The notes under the pieces were generated by a model, which was not told the DNA's origin, did not search any database, and was given only the letters and a program-made list of their open reading frames with translations. This document shows positions 1 through 14,500 of a stretch of 64,000 bases of DNA, piece by piece; position 1 is the stretch's first letter; every line of letters begins with the position of its first letter. The stretch spans positions 3,844,001-3,908,000 of the forward strand of contig CM082596.2 of the NCBI GenBank assembly GCA_040954595.2, in the 5' to 3' direction. Position numbers and translations under genes: made by a program. Source of the DNA: Balanoglossus misakiensis. Lineage: Eukaryota > Hemichordata.

Positions 1-537
1 CATAACAAAATCATAGACAGTGAATCATTCATGTCAAAAGTGTGAATGATTTTCAAGAAATTTTGAAACAAAGCACAACACAAAGAACTATGATTTTATC
101 ATAGATAATATTACTGTAACTGGCTTCCCAGGAAACAAAGTCCCTCATTTAAGTTAAAAGTCAGACATTTCAGACTAAAGACCGAACTGTATAGTATTCA
201 CTCTTCAGAATAACCTTATTCCCATAACAACCCATAGAGTATACATCTGTGATATTTTGAATTCCCAAAGCACAAACACACCCTTAAATAATACCTCAAT
301 CAATACAATAATGTAATAAATAGTCATTAACCTGTTTACAAATATGGGATGAAATTAATGTGTAATGTCTTGACGCGAGTCATCTCTATTGTTAATTCAT
401 TGAGGGTGGGACAAATCTTTTCAATTATTTAGTTATTTCTTTTCACAAGAGGAATTTTGATGTCACTTTGCAAACTGGAACATGGTGAATCATCTGTAAA
501 TGGTGGAGGTACGGCACACTGTATCATATAATCATTT
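1..537. other. 3' flank of the WHAMM/JMY gene
   Basis: AT-rich sequence downstream of the WHAMM/JMY stop codon on its strand. It should hold the 3' UTR. I see no clear AATAAA on the minus strand, no open frame and no repeat. Confidence 0.4.
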
Positions 538-3500
538 CTAATCAAATGAGTCGTCAAAGTCTGACTCTTCATCCGAGCTCATCTGTATGTGAAGGTTCAT
601 CTTTTCCAAGGCGTTATTCAGAATGGAGGCTGTGTCTTCACTGATGCCGCTCTGTGATGCAAACAAACTGCTCTCTTGGGTATTGTTTGTCGTCTTCCTG
701 AGTTTGACACCTTGTCGGATCATTGCCAACATCTCACTCATTGGTTCTCCTACGGAGAAAGAAGATACAATGGTAAGGATGTACTACTGTATCAGTAGAG
801 TTACAAGTATTGGTCAAGAATGCTATCTGGGGTTCAGTTAACATTGCACACTGGCAAGTTTGTCTAGCATGACTTGACTTACAATGTCTAAGTTTGTGAT
901 ACATGTACTGTGAAACTGGTGTGCGCACAGTCCTTGATTATGAAGAAGATAAAATCTGACAATCTTACCCTTACTGACTGGATCCCCGACTTCAGCTTGT
1001 TTTAAACGTTTCCTAGCATCAACGATACTCCTGAGATCAACCCCCATGGTTTTCTCCTTCAGACTCCCTGTTGCTGTAATCCTGGGTGGTTTTCCTCTGT
1101 TTGCCTTCAGATCTAGTCCCATTCCATTAGATGGTGGCGGGGGAGGTGGTGGGGGTGGGGGTGGTGGTGGTGGTGGAGGAGGTGGTGGTGGAGGGGGAGG
1201 TGGTGGGGCATATGTCGGTGGTCCGGGTGTTGAAACATCATCATCCATACCCACAAAAAATGCATTTGGTTTGGGAGTCTCATTCATTTCTCCACTGAGG
1301 CCAGGTTGACCATGAACAGTTTTTCTCATGGACATTCTGCCCTTCCCGTTTTGTCTTGACTTCAGTACAGCAGGCGTTGCGTATTTCTGTGGAAATTAAA
1401 TGTTAATTTGTGTAAATACATGTTTACAGTTGTGTTTATGAAGCATCCACATTGACATGAAACTGTATTCAGTTTGTTATTCTATAAACATTCTTAAAAT
1501 CAACTCACCATTTTATAATTCCGGAGTCTGTCTAACGTTTTCTGTCTTTCCTGTTGAATTGCATCTTTCTTCATTTCTTCTTCTTTTCTCCGCTGTTCAA
1601 TTTTCTGGTAAAGAAGAATAAACAATACAGTTAACAGAGTATTAGTTTACTTGATTGAGTGCATTAAATTTAGGTCTTGGCTTGAAAAAATCCCCAAACT
1701 CAAAATATGAGCTTTTGACTTACCAATTTCACAGCATGGTGTATTTGAAATGCTACCTCTTTGTGTTTCTTCTGCATGTCTTTGTCTCTTTGCTGCTGAA
1801 TGCAAGATTTCTGTTGACAAAAAAAAATTGAGTTAAAACATACAACCAAGTATAAGAAATGTCAACTTTTCATGAAAAATGTGTGGAAACAAAATGGTGT
1901 CCTCACCTTTTGAGTTCTGACAGTTGCTCTCTTTCTGTAAATTTTGTTCATTTTACTTTTGATTGAAACAATTCTTGGGTCTCTATATTTCTTGTTGTCC
2001 TCTTCATCCGATTCATCGATGTCATCAGGGTCTTCATACGCATCATAAAATATGACCTCCTCGTCAGCTTCTGTGAAATTTGTGCAAAGTATATTTGTTA
2101 TCCTTATATACACTCCAACATAAATGTCAAAATGACTTTCAGATAAAGACAGGTTTAATATGATACACAAAAACTCACTTTGAAGTTCCTTCTGTATAGT
2201 TTTCAGTTTTGTCTTCAGTCTCTGTTCTTGCTTCTCAAGAATCTTCAGTGTGATGTCATACAGACGACACTGGTTCTCGTTGAAAATTTCTTCCAGACGT
2301 CTCACTTCTTTTTTCAAGGCTGAACCTTCTTCGAGCAATGCTAACTGTGTATTTGCAAAACAGATGTAATTGGACAGATATTAGAATCACGTACATAGGC
2401 AGAAATAATACACATTCTTTCCAGGCATTTTGCTGTAATGGCATTTAAGTGTTTGGATAACACCCTACCTCTTGCTTGACTTTCTCTTGCTCGTGTTCTA
2501 GTTTTTGCTTTTTGACAGACATAAGCTGTACTTGTTCACACAGAAGATTATCTTCTATTCGAAGCATTCTGTCTGCAGCCTTGTACTCCCATGATGCTTT
2601 GCCAAATCTCCCCTCATCGATCTTCATCCTCTCCAACATACCTGTACAGATGTACGTGCAGAAATTTCAGCAAAACAATAAATATGCATCGGGGGTTATA
2701 TCAGTGCAATAATTTGGTTCCTGGATTCCTTGTATTGAGAGGGACCATCTTCATCTGGTGCTATGACATTCAACATTACATGATATCAACCAAATCTGAA
2801 ATTTTCATGTCTATTACAAGACAAATGGTTCACCTTTGCTGATCTCTGAACACTCTTTATGGTACGTTATTTGCAAATCATATATGGCCTCGATTGCGTT
2901 GACATACACACTGTGACACTCCTTGTACTGGTCAGAATACTTCTGTTTCTCTTCAACTGTGAGTGCATCATCTTGGATGATATCCCTCAATTCCTGAACT
3001 TGTTGGAAAACCATCTCTCGCTGATCTAAGAAAGGCTGCAGTTGGTATTCATACAGTTCAGCCCTGGCTATTGCCAGCTCCTCAACAGCGACCTCTTCGT
3101 TCTGGTAGATGGTCAGAACAGACACCATATTGACAGCACTGTCTCGAGATCTGATAACATCATCAAGTCGCTCTTTCGCTCTAGTGACCGACTCATCGAA
3201 AGCCTTTCTTTTCACTTCACTCATGCAGTCCAGGTACATCTCGATCGAGGTATCGTCGTTAAATAAAGCGTCGATCACAGAATTTCTCCCGGAAATGTCT
3301 ACTGCGATGTCAAAATACCTTTCAACGGACTGGGGAAAGTCTTCCGGTATCTGCATGGACTGGATGAGGCTCCACAGCCCTCGCGGTTCGTAGGGCAATT
3401 CAATGGGGTAGAATTCCATCTTCTGACACCGCAAACACAACTCAAGATGAACGCACTGCAGATCGTGTAGGCTAAACTTCCCCGACCAACTTTTCTCCGG

Positions 3501-3671
3501 TTTTCCGAACTTCCCAGTTAGTTTTTTCCGTGTGACTTTGTCAACAGTCAACAGTACGCGACGTTCTTTCTCTTTCCACTCGGCAGAAAATTTCAACCGT
3601 TCATTGGCTGTCGGCTTTTCAGATTCAAAGGCACAATGCTTGATAGCTACCCACTCGTCTAAGCTATCCAT
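538..3671 (-). CDS. WHAMM: WHAMM/JMY-type Arp2/3 nucleation-promoting factor
   Basis: Actin nucleation-promoting factor acting on membranes through Arp2/3. Eight exons on the minus strand (3671-2834, 2641-2469, 2344-2179, 2070-1907, 1810-1724, 1604-1509, 1386-969, 749-538) join in phase to 717 aa. The first ATG (MDSLDEWVAIKHCAFES) resembles the start of vertebrate WHAMM and JMY. Residues 1-280 are the family N-terminal region, about 281-500 is charged coiled coil (including EEVIFYDAYEDPDD), 569-593 is an uninterrupted run of 25 prolines, and two WH2-like motifs follow (MGVDLRSIVDARKRLKQ near 620; MSEMLAMIRQGVKLRK at 651-666). The tail SSDEESDFDDSFD is acidic but has no tryptophan, unlike human JMY and WHAMM. 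RQGVKLRK looks closer to WHAMM, but a single ancestral JMY/WHAMM gene is equally possible. Family call is firm; the choice between the two names is not. Confidence 0.9.
1132..1206 (-). repeat. Coding proline-triplet tract (25 x CCN)
   Basis: On the minus strand 25 consecutive proline codons (CCA, CCT, CCC, CCG mixed) lie inside the WHAMM/JMY exon 1386-969. The mixture of synonymous codons suggests selection for polyproline (profilin/SH3 binding) rather than recent pure triplet slippage. The plus strand reads as polyglycine, which is a shadow. Confidence 0.9.
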
Positions 3672-5533
3672 GGTCTTGATTTTTCTGCAAAACTAGACGA
3701 GGTCAACCGCAAAATACCAATATTCTGTTGTCCTATCATTACATCTCCACCAAATGATGTCATTCCAGGATCGGCCATTTAATAACCTTCGACCCTAACG
3801 AACCCCCTAACAATATGTAAAAGCGTAAGGTAAAAAGTGTATGTTTGATTGTCAGAAAAAGAAAGGGAAATATCAGTCGATACTGGTCGATACAGTTGCC
3901 TTTTACGAAAGAGGTGAACACATTTACAAAAACAAATGACAAAGATTCTACCTCAATCCAAGAGAAGGTTCAAGACATATTAATGTCAATCGACTTAGGT
4001 GGTCTGCGTGATGCTTAGTCATGAGAGGGCGCTGTCATTTCGCAATCGATAACGAAAAACGAAAGAATTCATGGCTATTATCTTCATTCGTCCAATCAGA
4101 ACGCGAACGGTTGTCCAGAAACAAAGTTTTGGAAAAACTTGCTCTCTCTCTCACACACAGAACACAGCTACAGAGCTGTTAGTCTTGTTCTTGTTCTTCA
4201 TTCTACAAGTCTTGTAGTTTGATTTTGGTCTATGTACACATCTGTACGTCAATGGACCTCATGCCTATTGTTCCTTCACATTAAAACATAGTCAAAACAC
4301 CAACAGTCAAGTTTTAAACAATTCATTTTATTTTTATGGAACAACACTGATGACTGTAGATTTGTTACAAAATACCAGTACACTGAACATGCAAATTACC
4401 TGTTAGAGAGATATCGGCTTTCTGTGAAATTGTGTGAATTGAAAAACACTGGTATTTACAAAGATGGGAGTTCTTTCTCAAACTCATCAATGTAAACCCA
4501 CAATGCCATACAATGCCTAAAGTGGCAACAGATTTCTCCTTCAGCCACTTATAACACTATAATTTGATTAAGCCTATCCTGTCCCGAACAGTAATGAAAT
4601 AACATGATTGAGAAAACTATCTGATAAGCATGCAACAGAAATTTCTGTGACCTGATTAGCTGCTCAATATATCTGCATGTCAGAAAGAAAGACACCTGCT
4701 GAATTGCAAATAACGCTTCAAAGATTAAACTTGTAAAAAATATCCAATGGCTCCTGAATTTGTAAGTACTTGCACACTAATCCTAATAAGCTGATTTTGC
4801 CACGGCAGAAAAATAAAACTGGCAAAAACATGAACATATCTCACAAAATTTTTGGGAAAAAAACAATTCAACACAAATAAATCCAAATATATACATAAAC
4901 ATCTCTGTAATAATTTAACAGTAAAAATGCAACAACAAAAAACACCCAAAACATCAAGGTTGGGGGAGAAGGCATGTCAAGAGAGAAAATTCTACATTTC
5001 ACTGACTGAAATCCTGGCAAAAAACACGCAAATACTTGTAGATGGAATGCTTCGGCATTACTTTGCAATATGCTGTACATAATTTTAGTGCCATGCAATG
5101 TTTGAATAAAAACGAAATCTGATTCTTAAAATGGAATCATCAAGTTCCTGTTATAAAAGTTCTTGCATTAAAAATCAAACTTCCAAAAAATGGAAGCCAA
5201 GTCATGATAAATTTCATATACAAACTTGTATGTTGTAAATAAGTGTTCAAATGACAGTGTGCATATCACAAAATATAGCAATGTTTCATAAAATTGCCCC
5301 ATACAAAAATATCGGTTTGTCAAGAGATTAAAAGTGAACATGCCATCAGAAAAATTAAGTACAATGTACATGTACTCTCCATTTCCTATGTATGGATAAG
5401 CTTACATTCTCAGATAGCAGGGGAGACAAGTTACAACAATTTACTGAACGATTCTAACTTTGTAGCACACATGCAGCGGAACTTAGAGTCATGTCACATG
5501 GGTCTGTCTTGTAGAAGGTGTTCATCCATGCCC
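3672..5533. other. WHAMM/JMY promoter side and 3' UTR of the VPS9-like gene
   Basis: The part next to 3671 is the upstream region of the WHAMM/JMY gene. From 5533 downward lies the probable long 3' UTR of the minus-strand VPS9-like gene. A minus-strand AATAAA (plus tttatt at 4327-4332) would end that transcript about 1.2 kb after the stop. No coding exon is visible. Confidence 0.45.
4327..4332 (-). terminator. Candidate polyadenylation signal, VPS9-like gene
   Basis: AATAAA on the minus strand about 1.2 kb past the VPS9-like stop codon. The region is AT-rich, so chance occurrence is possible. Confidence 0.35.
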
Positions 5534-8500
5534 TCACACAGAGGACGAGTACGCTATGTTGTGATAGAACTTCAAATTCTGCTTCATCTTGTTCAGGAGG
5601 AACTCGATCGCCACCTGGAACTGCGTCAGGGAACAGCCGTGGCAACCGTTTTCCAGGAAGGGCGCAATCAGGTCGTACATTAGATGGAGCTGTGGAAGAA
5701 GCGAGCTGATGATCTTCGGGTCGATGTGAAGGAGTAAGACGATGAGAATGGTGGGCATGTCATCTCCAGTCAGGGCTTTGATTTGTGGTTTGTCTGCAAC
5801 GAACAAGAAAAGAAAGAGTGCGTGAGTTGTAAACTAATGAGAAATAAACAGTTTGATGGAATACACCGAGTGTCAGAAGTTAAGCCTGCCTTGGAGGGCA
5901 TTTGTATATAGAAGATGAATGATGTAATTGGACAGTCATGCATGCATGCATACCGAGGTGGATGTACCCATCAAGAGTTTATCATTACCAACCTGGTGAT
6001 TTCTGATTGAATATCTCTCTGACAGATGCATTCATCTGTTGGAGACACTTGGTCACCCACTGCAGTTTCCTCATCAACGACGTCTGCCTGAGGATTTGGT
6101 CGATACAACCGCACGTCTGTCGGAAGTTTTCAACAAAATTTTTGTTTTGTCTTCTCAGTTGGTGAGCTGGCTGTACTTGCATTTGGCAGTCAATGTCTGA
6201 TTTGGTGTAGCTCCAGGGACGGTTTGCGATCCGGATTGATTGAGACGGGGCGTTTGGGCTTGGCAGGAAGACTTCGTCAGAACTCATCAAGGGCGTGTCT
6301 GTTGAGAAGTTGTGTGAGCTGGTGTCCGACTCTTGTGAATACAGAGAGTCGTTGTCTGGGTACAGAGTGTTTTGAGGATGGTGTGGAGAGTTCTCAGTGC
6401 TTGAGAATGATTCATTGTGATTTGCATCAATGCTTTTAGTTTCTGAGGCAACGCTTTCCCGACTGCCACAACCAGGAGTGTCTTTACGGGGATCCGCATC
6501 CGATTGCACTGTCCCCGCCCCACTGCCACTCAAATCAATGTTTTCCACGGAGATTTTCTCCAAAACTTCATTTTCAAAAATTTCGCAGTCATCGTCGGGC
6601 AGCACTAATGATACCTGTCGCTGGCCTTTCTTCTGTCTGTCAAGTGTGTCTTGGTTCCTCCTCGTCACAAGCTTGGCACACTTTACAAATTCGGCTTCAT
6701 CGTACTCGGCAGTGTGCCACTCACTTGAACCAGACGAGCCACTATCATCATCCTCCCCCTCCTCACAGTCCCTTCCGATAATTTCAAAGCTGCCATATCG
6801 ACAGTCATGTTCCCTCACAGAATTAGCAGGTAAGTTTCGCACAAAATCAATTTTCACTGCAGTCCTCTGCGTATTCTCAGCTTTTACTGCAGGTTTCCCC
6901 TCATTATCGATTCCTTTCCGTGCCGGCTCTGTCGTGCTCCTCACGTTCTGCACACGCTCAGTTGGTTCTGATGCATTCTGCACGTGCTCAGATTTCATAA
7001 TAAGCGCCTCTGCAACAGGAGTGGCAGACTGCAGACTTCCAGTGCTGTCGACAAATCCATTGTCTTCCAAAACCAACGGATGCGACAACAGCTCCACAAT
7101 CCAGTTTTCAGTTATTTCCAGTTCTTCCATGGTCAATATTGGCAAATTCTGCTGGAATATGCACCGCTCATACACGAAGGCCCGCTGGAAATCAAGAAGA
7201 GAACAAAGAATGTATATCATTGATTCATTGACATTTGCCATTTCAAATTGCACAGTCATGAACTCCTCCAAATGCCATGATTGCACACTCTACTGTTATC
7301 TCACATGATTTAATGATTAATATTTTATGATATGACATTCACAACTGATAATAAAATGTCATTTGACTTCTGTTTACCTCATACAGACTGACCAACGCAT
7401 CCATTGTCCTTTCAAAAAAGTACGGTTCATAGCAACGCCAGATCTTGCGAGAAAACATCTGATCATCATTGTGTTCTTCCTTCTGTATGATGTTGATCAC
7501 CTAGCAACGTAGAGGAAAACACCGGCATTACTTTTTTATTGAACACATATAATACACTGCACCTGCAATGAATTACTAGTAGCTTTGTGGGTCTCTTGTG
7601 TACTGATACTTCTAGACCGTGTTTGATGCAAAGATAAAATTCCTCTGTGTCTTGGCTATAAAGAATGACAAATACCTTGCGAAAATGGTCCTGAATCTTA
7701 ATGCACAGTTTCTCCACGGTCTTCTTGAAGGGATTTTCATTCTGTTCATCTAACTCTAAATAGTCAGCCAGATTATGCTGTAAACCCATCTGTACGTTTT
7801 TATACTCCACATCCTGTTGTGCCGATCCCATTGAAGATACTGAGCTTGTGGAATTTCTCTGCAACTAAAAAATGAAATTCTTTATTGTATTAAGTCTTTG
7901 AACCGTGACCTTCAAAGGCTTACTGCAGGTAACAGGAATGTCTGATGACTTTGGAATCAAAACCATTTCACTGTACGTACCTGCAAGACGGCAGTTATAT
8001 CAAATGAAGTATTGCTGGCAAGCAGATCATCATCCATGCAATTCTGACATTCTTTCAACACTTCATTGCAGAAACTCCTGTGCTCTCTGCCCAATACATG
8101 TGTATCTGAATTCACAAGCTGTGAAAAAAAATATTCAAAACAAACATCTTCATTTTATGCCCCAAATTTATTACAGAAAACAATGGACCAAGACATAGTG
8201 GTACAAGGATTAATGCTGCCAGAAATTTGTATATATTTGGATAACTTTTCCTATTATCTTCTAACTATACTGAGTCATATATTACTTTGTTTCACATCTG
8301 ATAAAACACAACATCACATTTCAACTCACCACTGCAATTCTTTCTGATAAGGACTGCCACATGGTAGGAACACTTCTTCTCTTCAGCACTACAAGATAGA
8401 AACAGATTTTTTAAAATACATACATGTATGTATTTGCCAATGGTTCACACTATGAAATCTAACCTTATCATATCACATCTTTCAAATCAAATCTACACAA

Positions 8501-11500
8501 ATCTTACCATCAGTGGCTCTTTCACCGAGCATACTCAGATCAACACCAGTCGTTTCTCTTCCCAATCTCAAATCAATCACAGCGTCATTCAGGGCTTCCC
8601 TGACACTGACTGCTCGTTTCTTCTTTTCTGCTGTCAGTTTGGCCTCCTCTTTCAAATTCTCGAATTCTTCACAGCGCGAGATGTAGTCCTCTTCTGCAGA
8701 TTTTAGCTATCACAAGAGAGAGAGAGAAAGGAAGAGAGAGAGAGAGAGAGAGAGAGGGGTTAGTACTTTACAATCAATGATCTGAAATGAAATCTTCTCT
8801 CTTTACAATAAATCAAACGTTTCCATCCAAGAAAGAAGAGTTGTATTCTTACCTCATACCAATCATCTCTTTCAATCAACACAAGATGTGTCATAGATTC
8901 TCTGAAAGTCAGAATCTCTTCCAATTCCTTGTGTTTCTCATCACGCTGACTCCTGGCACTGCAAAAGAACAACATCATTCATAGATTTATTATTTGCAAG
9001 ATACATGAATATTAATAAGTATGAGCATGACTATGACTGAGTAGCCAGCACTAAAGCCAAACTGGGGAGAACCCTGTCACTCAGTCTACATACGACCCTC
9101 TCCATATGGACGTCACATGTATACCCATCCAAGTTCCCAACAGTTATTACAATGTATATCACATACTCATCTAAATTCAATGCTGCGTCTCGTTCACATG
9201 TCTGCACTGCCATCTTGGCATCCTGTACTTTCTCTTGATATATGCTCAACTGTGAAAAAAGGAAACAAACACAAAACATGTTAATTCTCCCATAAATCTT
9301 TCCTTTGTGACAAACTGTTCAATATTTCACAACAGTGTAAGCTGAACTACAAAGTACCATTTCTGAGAATGTCAAACTCTGTCAGTATCTGAAGAAATAT
9401 TTACATTCTCTCGCTTCTCTTCTTCAATCTTCGGCAGAAATCCAATCAGCACCTTGAGAAATTCTCGATTTGTCTTGTATGCAATGTCATCCCTCTGAAA
9501 GATAAAAGAGACAGAATTTGATAAATTAGATAGAGCAGTGGTGGTGACAATGATGATGATTGATGATCATGATGATGATGATTGAAGCACTTGAAAACGT
9601 TGAGGTCAATCTTTTGTAGCAATCACTTCCGAATAAACAACTTCTTAAAGAATGGTCCACAATACAATAGATATGTGGACAATGGAAATACTTTCTGAGG
9701 AGTGATGTCAGAGGCACAGGCACAGAGGCAGCAAGCTGGACTACTGCCGATCTCCCCCAGCAAGAGAGTCAACACTGGATCAATCACAGTTGGATTACAC
9801 GCATGCCTTCACACTCTGTATCGCTCGCAAACTACGCATGTTGTGGAAAGTCTTAAGCATCTATACACACAATGTGTGTAAAAGTACTCCTTTAATTCCA
9901 GTCTGATGCAAATGTATGCACCCTTTTTTTGTAAACAGGGTGCTCGGTGTTCTTTTAAAAGGGTACCGGGTGAAATAAAGTTCACCACTATCTGGAGTTC
10001 GCAGTATGATAAAAGCAGGTAAAGAAGATTAAATATGTCAACATTGAGGGCACAGAACTTTACACTTTTAAAGGGGTATAATCACCTCTAATTGATATAT
10101 GCCCTTGCATGTGTAAGTCTCCGAATGACCATGTGATGGCCACACTTTTGTCACATGGCCATCAAATTGAAAATCTGTGATTGGCTAGATCTCAGCTTTC
10201 TATGGTAACTAAGGCTACATTTGCACAGGTGAGTTCATAGTGTGTAACCAGGTTACAAGATAGGTATACAAGAGGGCCAAACCGTATCATAATTTTGACT
10301 TTGGAATCTGAGCGTGTCATGGTTCACCAGATCGATGTGTTTGTCAGTTTTTACAGGACGCAGCGATCATTTTGGCTTTCATCCAATAGCAACATACAAA
10401 TGAAAGGTCATTAAAAAACATCTTTAAACTTGTTTGGCAAAGTTATTTTGTTCCCCTCAGATAACAGTTTTCGTCCAATTTTGGATTTGGCAATGCATCA
10501 ATTGTTTGTTTGTTTCTTCTGTAGCCATGGTAATATATAACACCCTCATCATTTTAAACAATAAATTTCTCTCTTTAGACCTATCAACTATTAAAAACGG
10601 CAATGACATAGACATTGCTTGCAAAACACTGCATCCGACCAGGGGTACCCTCTTGGTAAGTTTGCTCGGTAAGACAATAATATGAGAGGCGTGGTTAAAC
10701 TGCTCTTCTTTGTAACGGAAATAGATGTCCTTAGAAGGCCAATGACGTCCGTCCACATTGGCCGTAAACAAGACGTCAAGTTATACTTTAATCTGTTTGC
10801 TCAGCAACAAGATGCTTGTAAACATGATGTCGTAGTATCTAGTTTGGTCCATAGTACAAAGTGTAGAGATAACCCTGGTACATGTTTGTTTGATGAGATG
10901 CCATAAGAAGTGTGGTTCAATTTCATTTCTACCAGTGCAGTCATGCATGGCAAGAATTAAGCTAAAGGGGTCTGACAATGACATTGGCCACACCACAGTC
11001 TTGTGTGTCAATGTCTAGAAAATAATACTCTTTAGTAATTGGATACTAGGCCTTCAAAACAGTTCTGACTGCAAAAACTTTAAGTACTGGTTGTCAGCAG
11101 TGTCCAATGTGACTGACAATCAAAATCGTACTATTTAAAGGAAGCAAAGTAAAAGGAAAACTGCATTTTGTCCTTCACAATTATCGGTTTCTGTACAGGG
11201 AGGGACTGGCACTTCAATGCAAACTTGCGCAGACAAAGAGTTGCAGAAGGCGACCACCACATTGTTTTCCCGGGGGTGTTTTAAGACCTTGGCGACGACA
11301 TGTGCGTCTTCAATACCTTCATCACTGACGTGGACGGTCAATACCACAGAAAGCCTCAAGGAGGGAACCCGAATTGTTTGCTGTCAACACCATAGAATGT
11401 TCAAATAGATTTTAGAAAGAGAACTGACAATCACGTTGAAGAAATATCCCTTGGGAGTAATGAGACAATTCAGTGGCTACATCGGTTCCAAATGTTTACT

Positions 11501-14500
11501 TATGTACCAAAACCACATCTTTCAGCCAATTTAGATACTTAGAATTTCCCACGCCCAAGGACAAAATCTTATGGCAGAAATAATCTTTGGAAAGATAGAT
11601 TTATCTACCGATGCATTTTCTGAATCATCAACACATGTGAAATGTGAGTGCACACCTCATGCACAAACAAACCAAAACCACCCTTTGTACTGTTGCGGTT
11701 TCTTTCAGAGCAATTCCAAATTAAACCAAAAAAACCCACCCACTTTTATAGTCTGCTCTCAAAATCAGGTAAATGGGCTGAGATAAAAGCAGGAAAAATG
11801 TGGATGTCGCCACCAAGACAAACAACAAGCAGCATTCAGAAGTTTTAATGCCTTTGTGAAACTCTTACTAAATTCTTAGATAACATTAGTGGTCTTTTTA
11901 CATCACACATACCGGACAATTCAGATGTATTAATGATTTGTTTAAATTGCTTCTGTGCTCACACTCCTCCATTTTCCAACAATGCAGAAATTTATCTTAG
12001 CAAAGCCGTTCAAAGAGACTTTCCGACAGTCAACACTTTTCATGACGAGACTTCACTTTTCTCATAAAAGTTTTAATATCGTAACAAATACTTGCGAAGC
12101 TATGAAAAAGTACAGTGATCTGTATTGAGAGAAAAACAAAGTTTGAAAAAGTGTTGACTCCAAGTTTGCCCGGACAGAGACAGATGTTAGACCAATGGGA
12201 CACACAGAAAATCTGCCCCATCTTCATGCATCACTGAAAACCTTCAATTTCAGATCAACTTTTCTGTTTATAAACAATCCAGTAGACAATACACCCAACT
12301 CCAACCGGGTGATGTCAGGCACTTCCTTCAAAATGAAACAAACATTTACTTTCTAACTTGTTTGTTCCAGTGGATGACCTTAAAGCCTCTGGCGTTCCTA
12401 GCACCACTTGGATGCACTGTGTGGAATGTACACTTCAGGAATTTACCTGTATCTGAATTTTCCTCACATACTCTTCAACTAGCAGGAATTTCTGATGCAT
12501 AATCACACATTAAAACAATGAAATTAATTTCATATTTCAAAACAGTATCTCTTTTTATGTGGGATAAAATTCATTTCAGATTTCCAAAAGTGTCTCTTTT
12601 GGGTTTACATCCTGGTAAGTTGTTTATCATAGTTTTGATTATTTGTCATAATTTGTTTACTTTCTTGACAGATGAACAACAATGCCTCAACATGAAAATA
12701 TTGACATGAAAGTGTTTGATGGAGATCAATGCAATAGTTCATAGTGTTTTATTCAAAAAGGAACTCTCGGCAGTACATTGGCACTTAAGTCTAATCCAAG
12801 GACAATGTGACATTGCTTTTTTATCAGCGTACTTTGGTCAAATTGAGATACCTGCGTACCTCGATAAAACCAGATGGAACCTAAACCTATTCTTTTTTCA
12901 AAAGTGCACCTTACCCACAAATACTATATACGAAAGGTTAATTGCTATGTACCTGCGCATAGATATCTAGCATACCCAAATTCTCACCTCAAGGCAAAAC
13001 AAATACCTTGCAAAGTCACCCTGACATCTAAAGACCAAGCTTTACTTCATTTGCACGGGGCAAGGATCCTTCCATAATATGATTAATGTGCTGAAGTGCA
13101 AATATTTTCGCACTCTGCGGGTACAATACCCGCTGGAAATCTCAGCCTGTTTCAAGGCAAGTTAACAGATCCATGACAACTGGACAAATAGAAATCTAAA
13201 CACGCAAGATGTAACAGGCACCCTGAAAACTCCGAAGTCCCTGGCTGTGTCCTGTCTTTCACATGATACGATCCCTCAAGTGGGGGAGCAACAAGCACTT
13301 TTTTTCTCTCCCAAAACCGCGAAGACATTACCATACAATGCAGAAAGAATTTCACTAAGTAGAAGTTTACCCCTCTAAGTGGCAAGTGAACAATTGGTCA
13401 GGGTTGTACAACTCAATACGCATTTCAGAAATGGCTTTGTTGCAGGGAGGTTTCTTTCTGAAGCGAACGGGGACAGATTTCATCGAACAGTGTGACAGAT
13501 CCAAAATTCCTTCTCTCTGTTCACTTAGCCAGGGCATGCCAGTCCAAAGTATTTCTTTTTGTATTCTAATTTGCCAGGATTGCGAGCGCGATGGATGTAT
13601 ACAGTGTCTGAGTGGTGTGGCACCTCGCCTTCATTCTTCGCCCTGTGCGTAACATGCCACTGTTTCAGTGCCGGAACAGATCTACTTCCACCAAGAAAGG
13701 GACAGGGGAGGGACCGAAAGCCAATACCCAAACAATGGCACGGCTATGCCAAGCACGTGGTACATTCTGCCCATTAGGGTTCGCGAGCAGTTGTGGTTTA
13801 GCCGTCTAGTCGGTCTGACACGTCTTGATTGCTCAGAGATATATTCAGAAAATTATGTTATAACGAAGTTGTGGTGGCTCGACTAATTTTAATACTGGTC
13901 AAGAAATAAACACAGACATATGTCAAGACAACAGAATCAAATAAGATGCTCAAACTGACAATTTAATAAAATGAGAACTGATCAAAAGTCATCTGGTACA
14001 GTACAATTGACAGTCTTATTATACACATGATGATAACATTTTTGTCTGGTGACTGGACTTGAGTGAGAATCCCCCCTGCTTAACAAAAGCATGAGTAAAT
14101 TCTGACTAAGTCAAAAATTTCAATTCAAAACGGTTCCATATTTGTTATTTATCAACTGTTTTGATATTTTTGTCAAGATACTAATAAATTCACATACCTG
14201 GGACTCTATTTCGAAATCTTAAACAAACATGCCTCTATCACTATTTTTCATTTAAACCAGAAAATATTTGACCTCATATTTTGGAAAGGTTATTACAGTA
14301 ATGACAGTATAAACTTACCTGCGGGTTTGAATTTCGTCAGTTAGTAAAAATTTGTGTGTGCAAAAGTATTGGACTGACTATCCACAACACTGTAGTTCAT
14401 CAAGCACTTTCTTCACCACAACACGCGACAGATACATTGTAACAAAAGAGACAAAGAAGAGCACCAATGGTCAACCAACCAAAACCGGCGCCAAAATCAC

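Noticed and set aside
1046-1309. Plus-strand polyglycine frame
   Set aside because: Reverse of the WHAMM/JMY polyproline codons; no independent support.
6430-7308. 292-codon open frame on the plus strand
   Set aside because: It is antisense to the long exon 7184-5993 of the VPS9-like gene, whose splice sites and phase are well supported. The reverse frame is serine-rich because the sense strand is rich in acidic and polar codons.
13386-13886. Cluster of overlapping 60-90-codon frames within the 5.1-kb intron
   Set aside because: No splice pairs, no domain-like composition and frames overlap on both strands; more likely old non-coding repeat sequence.
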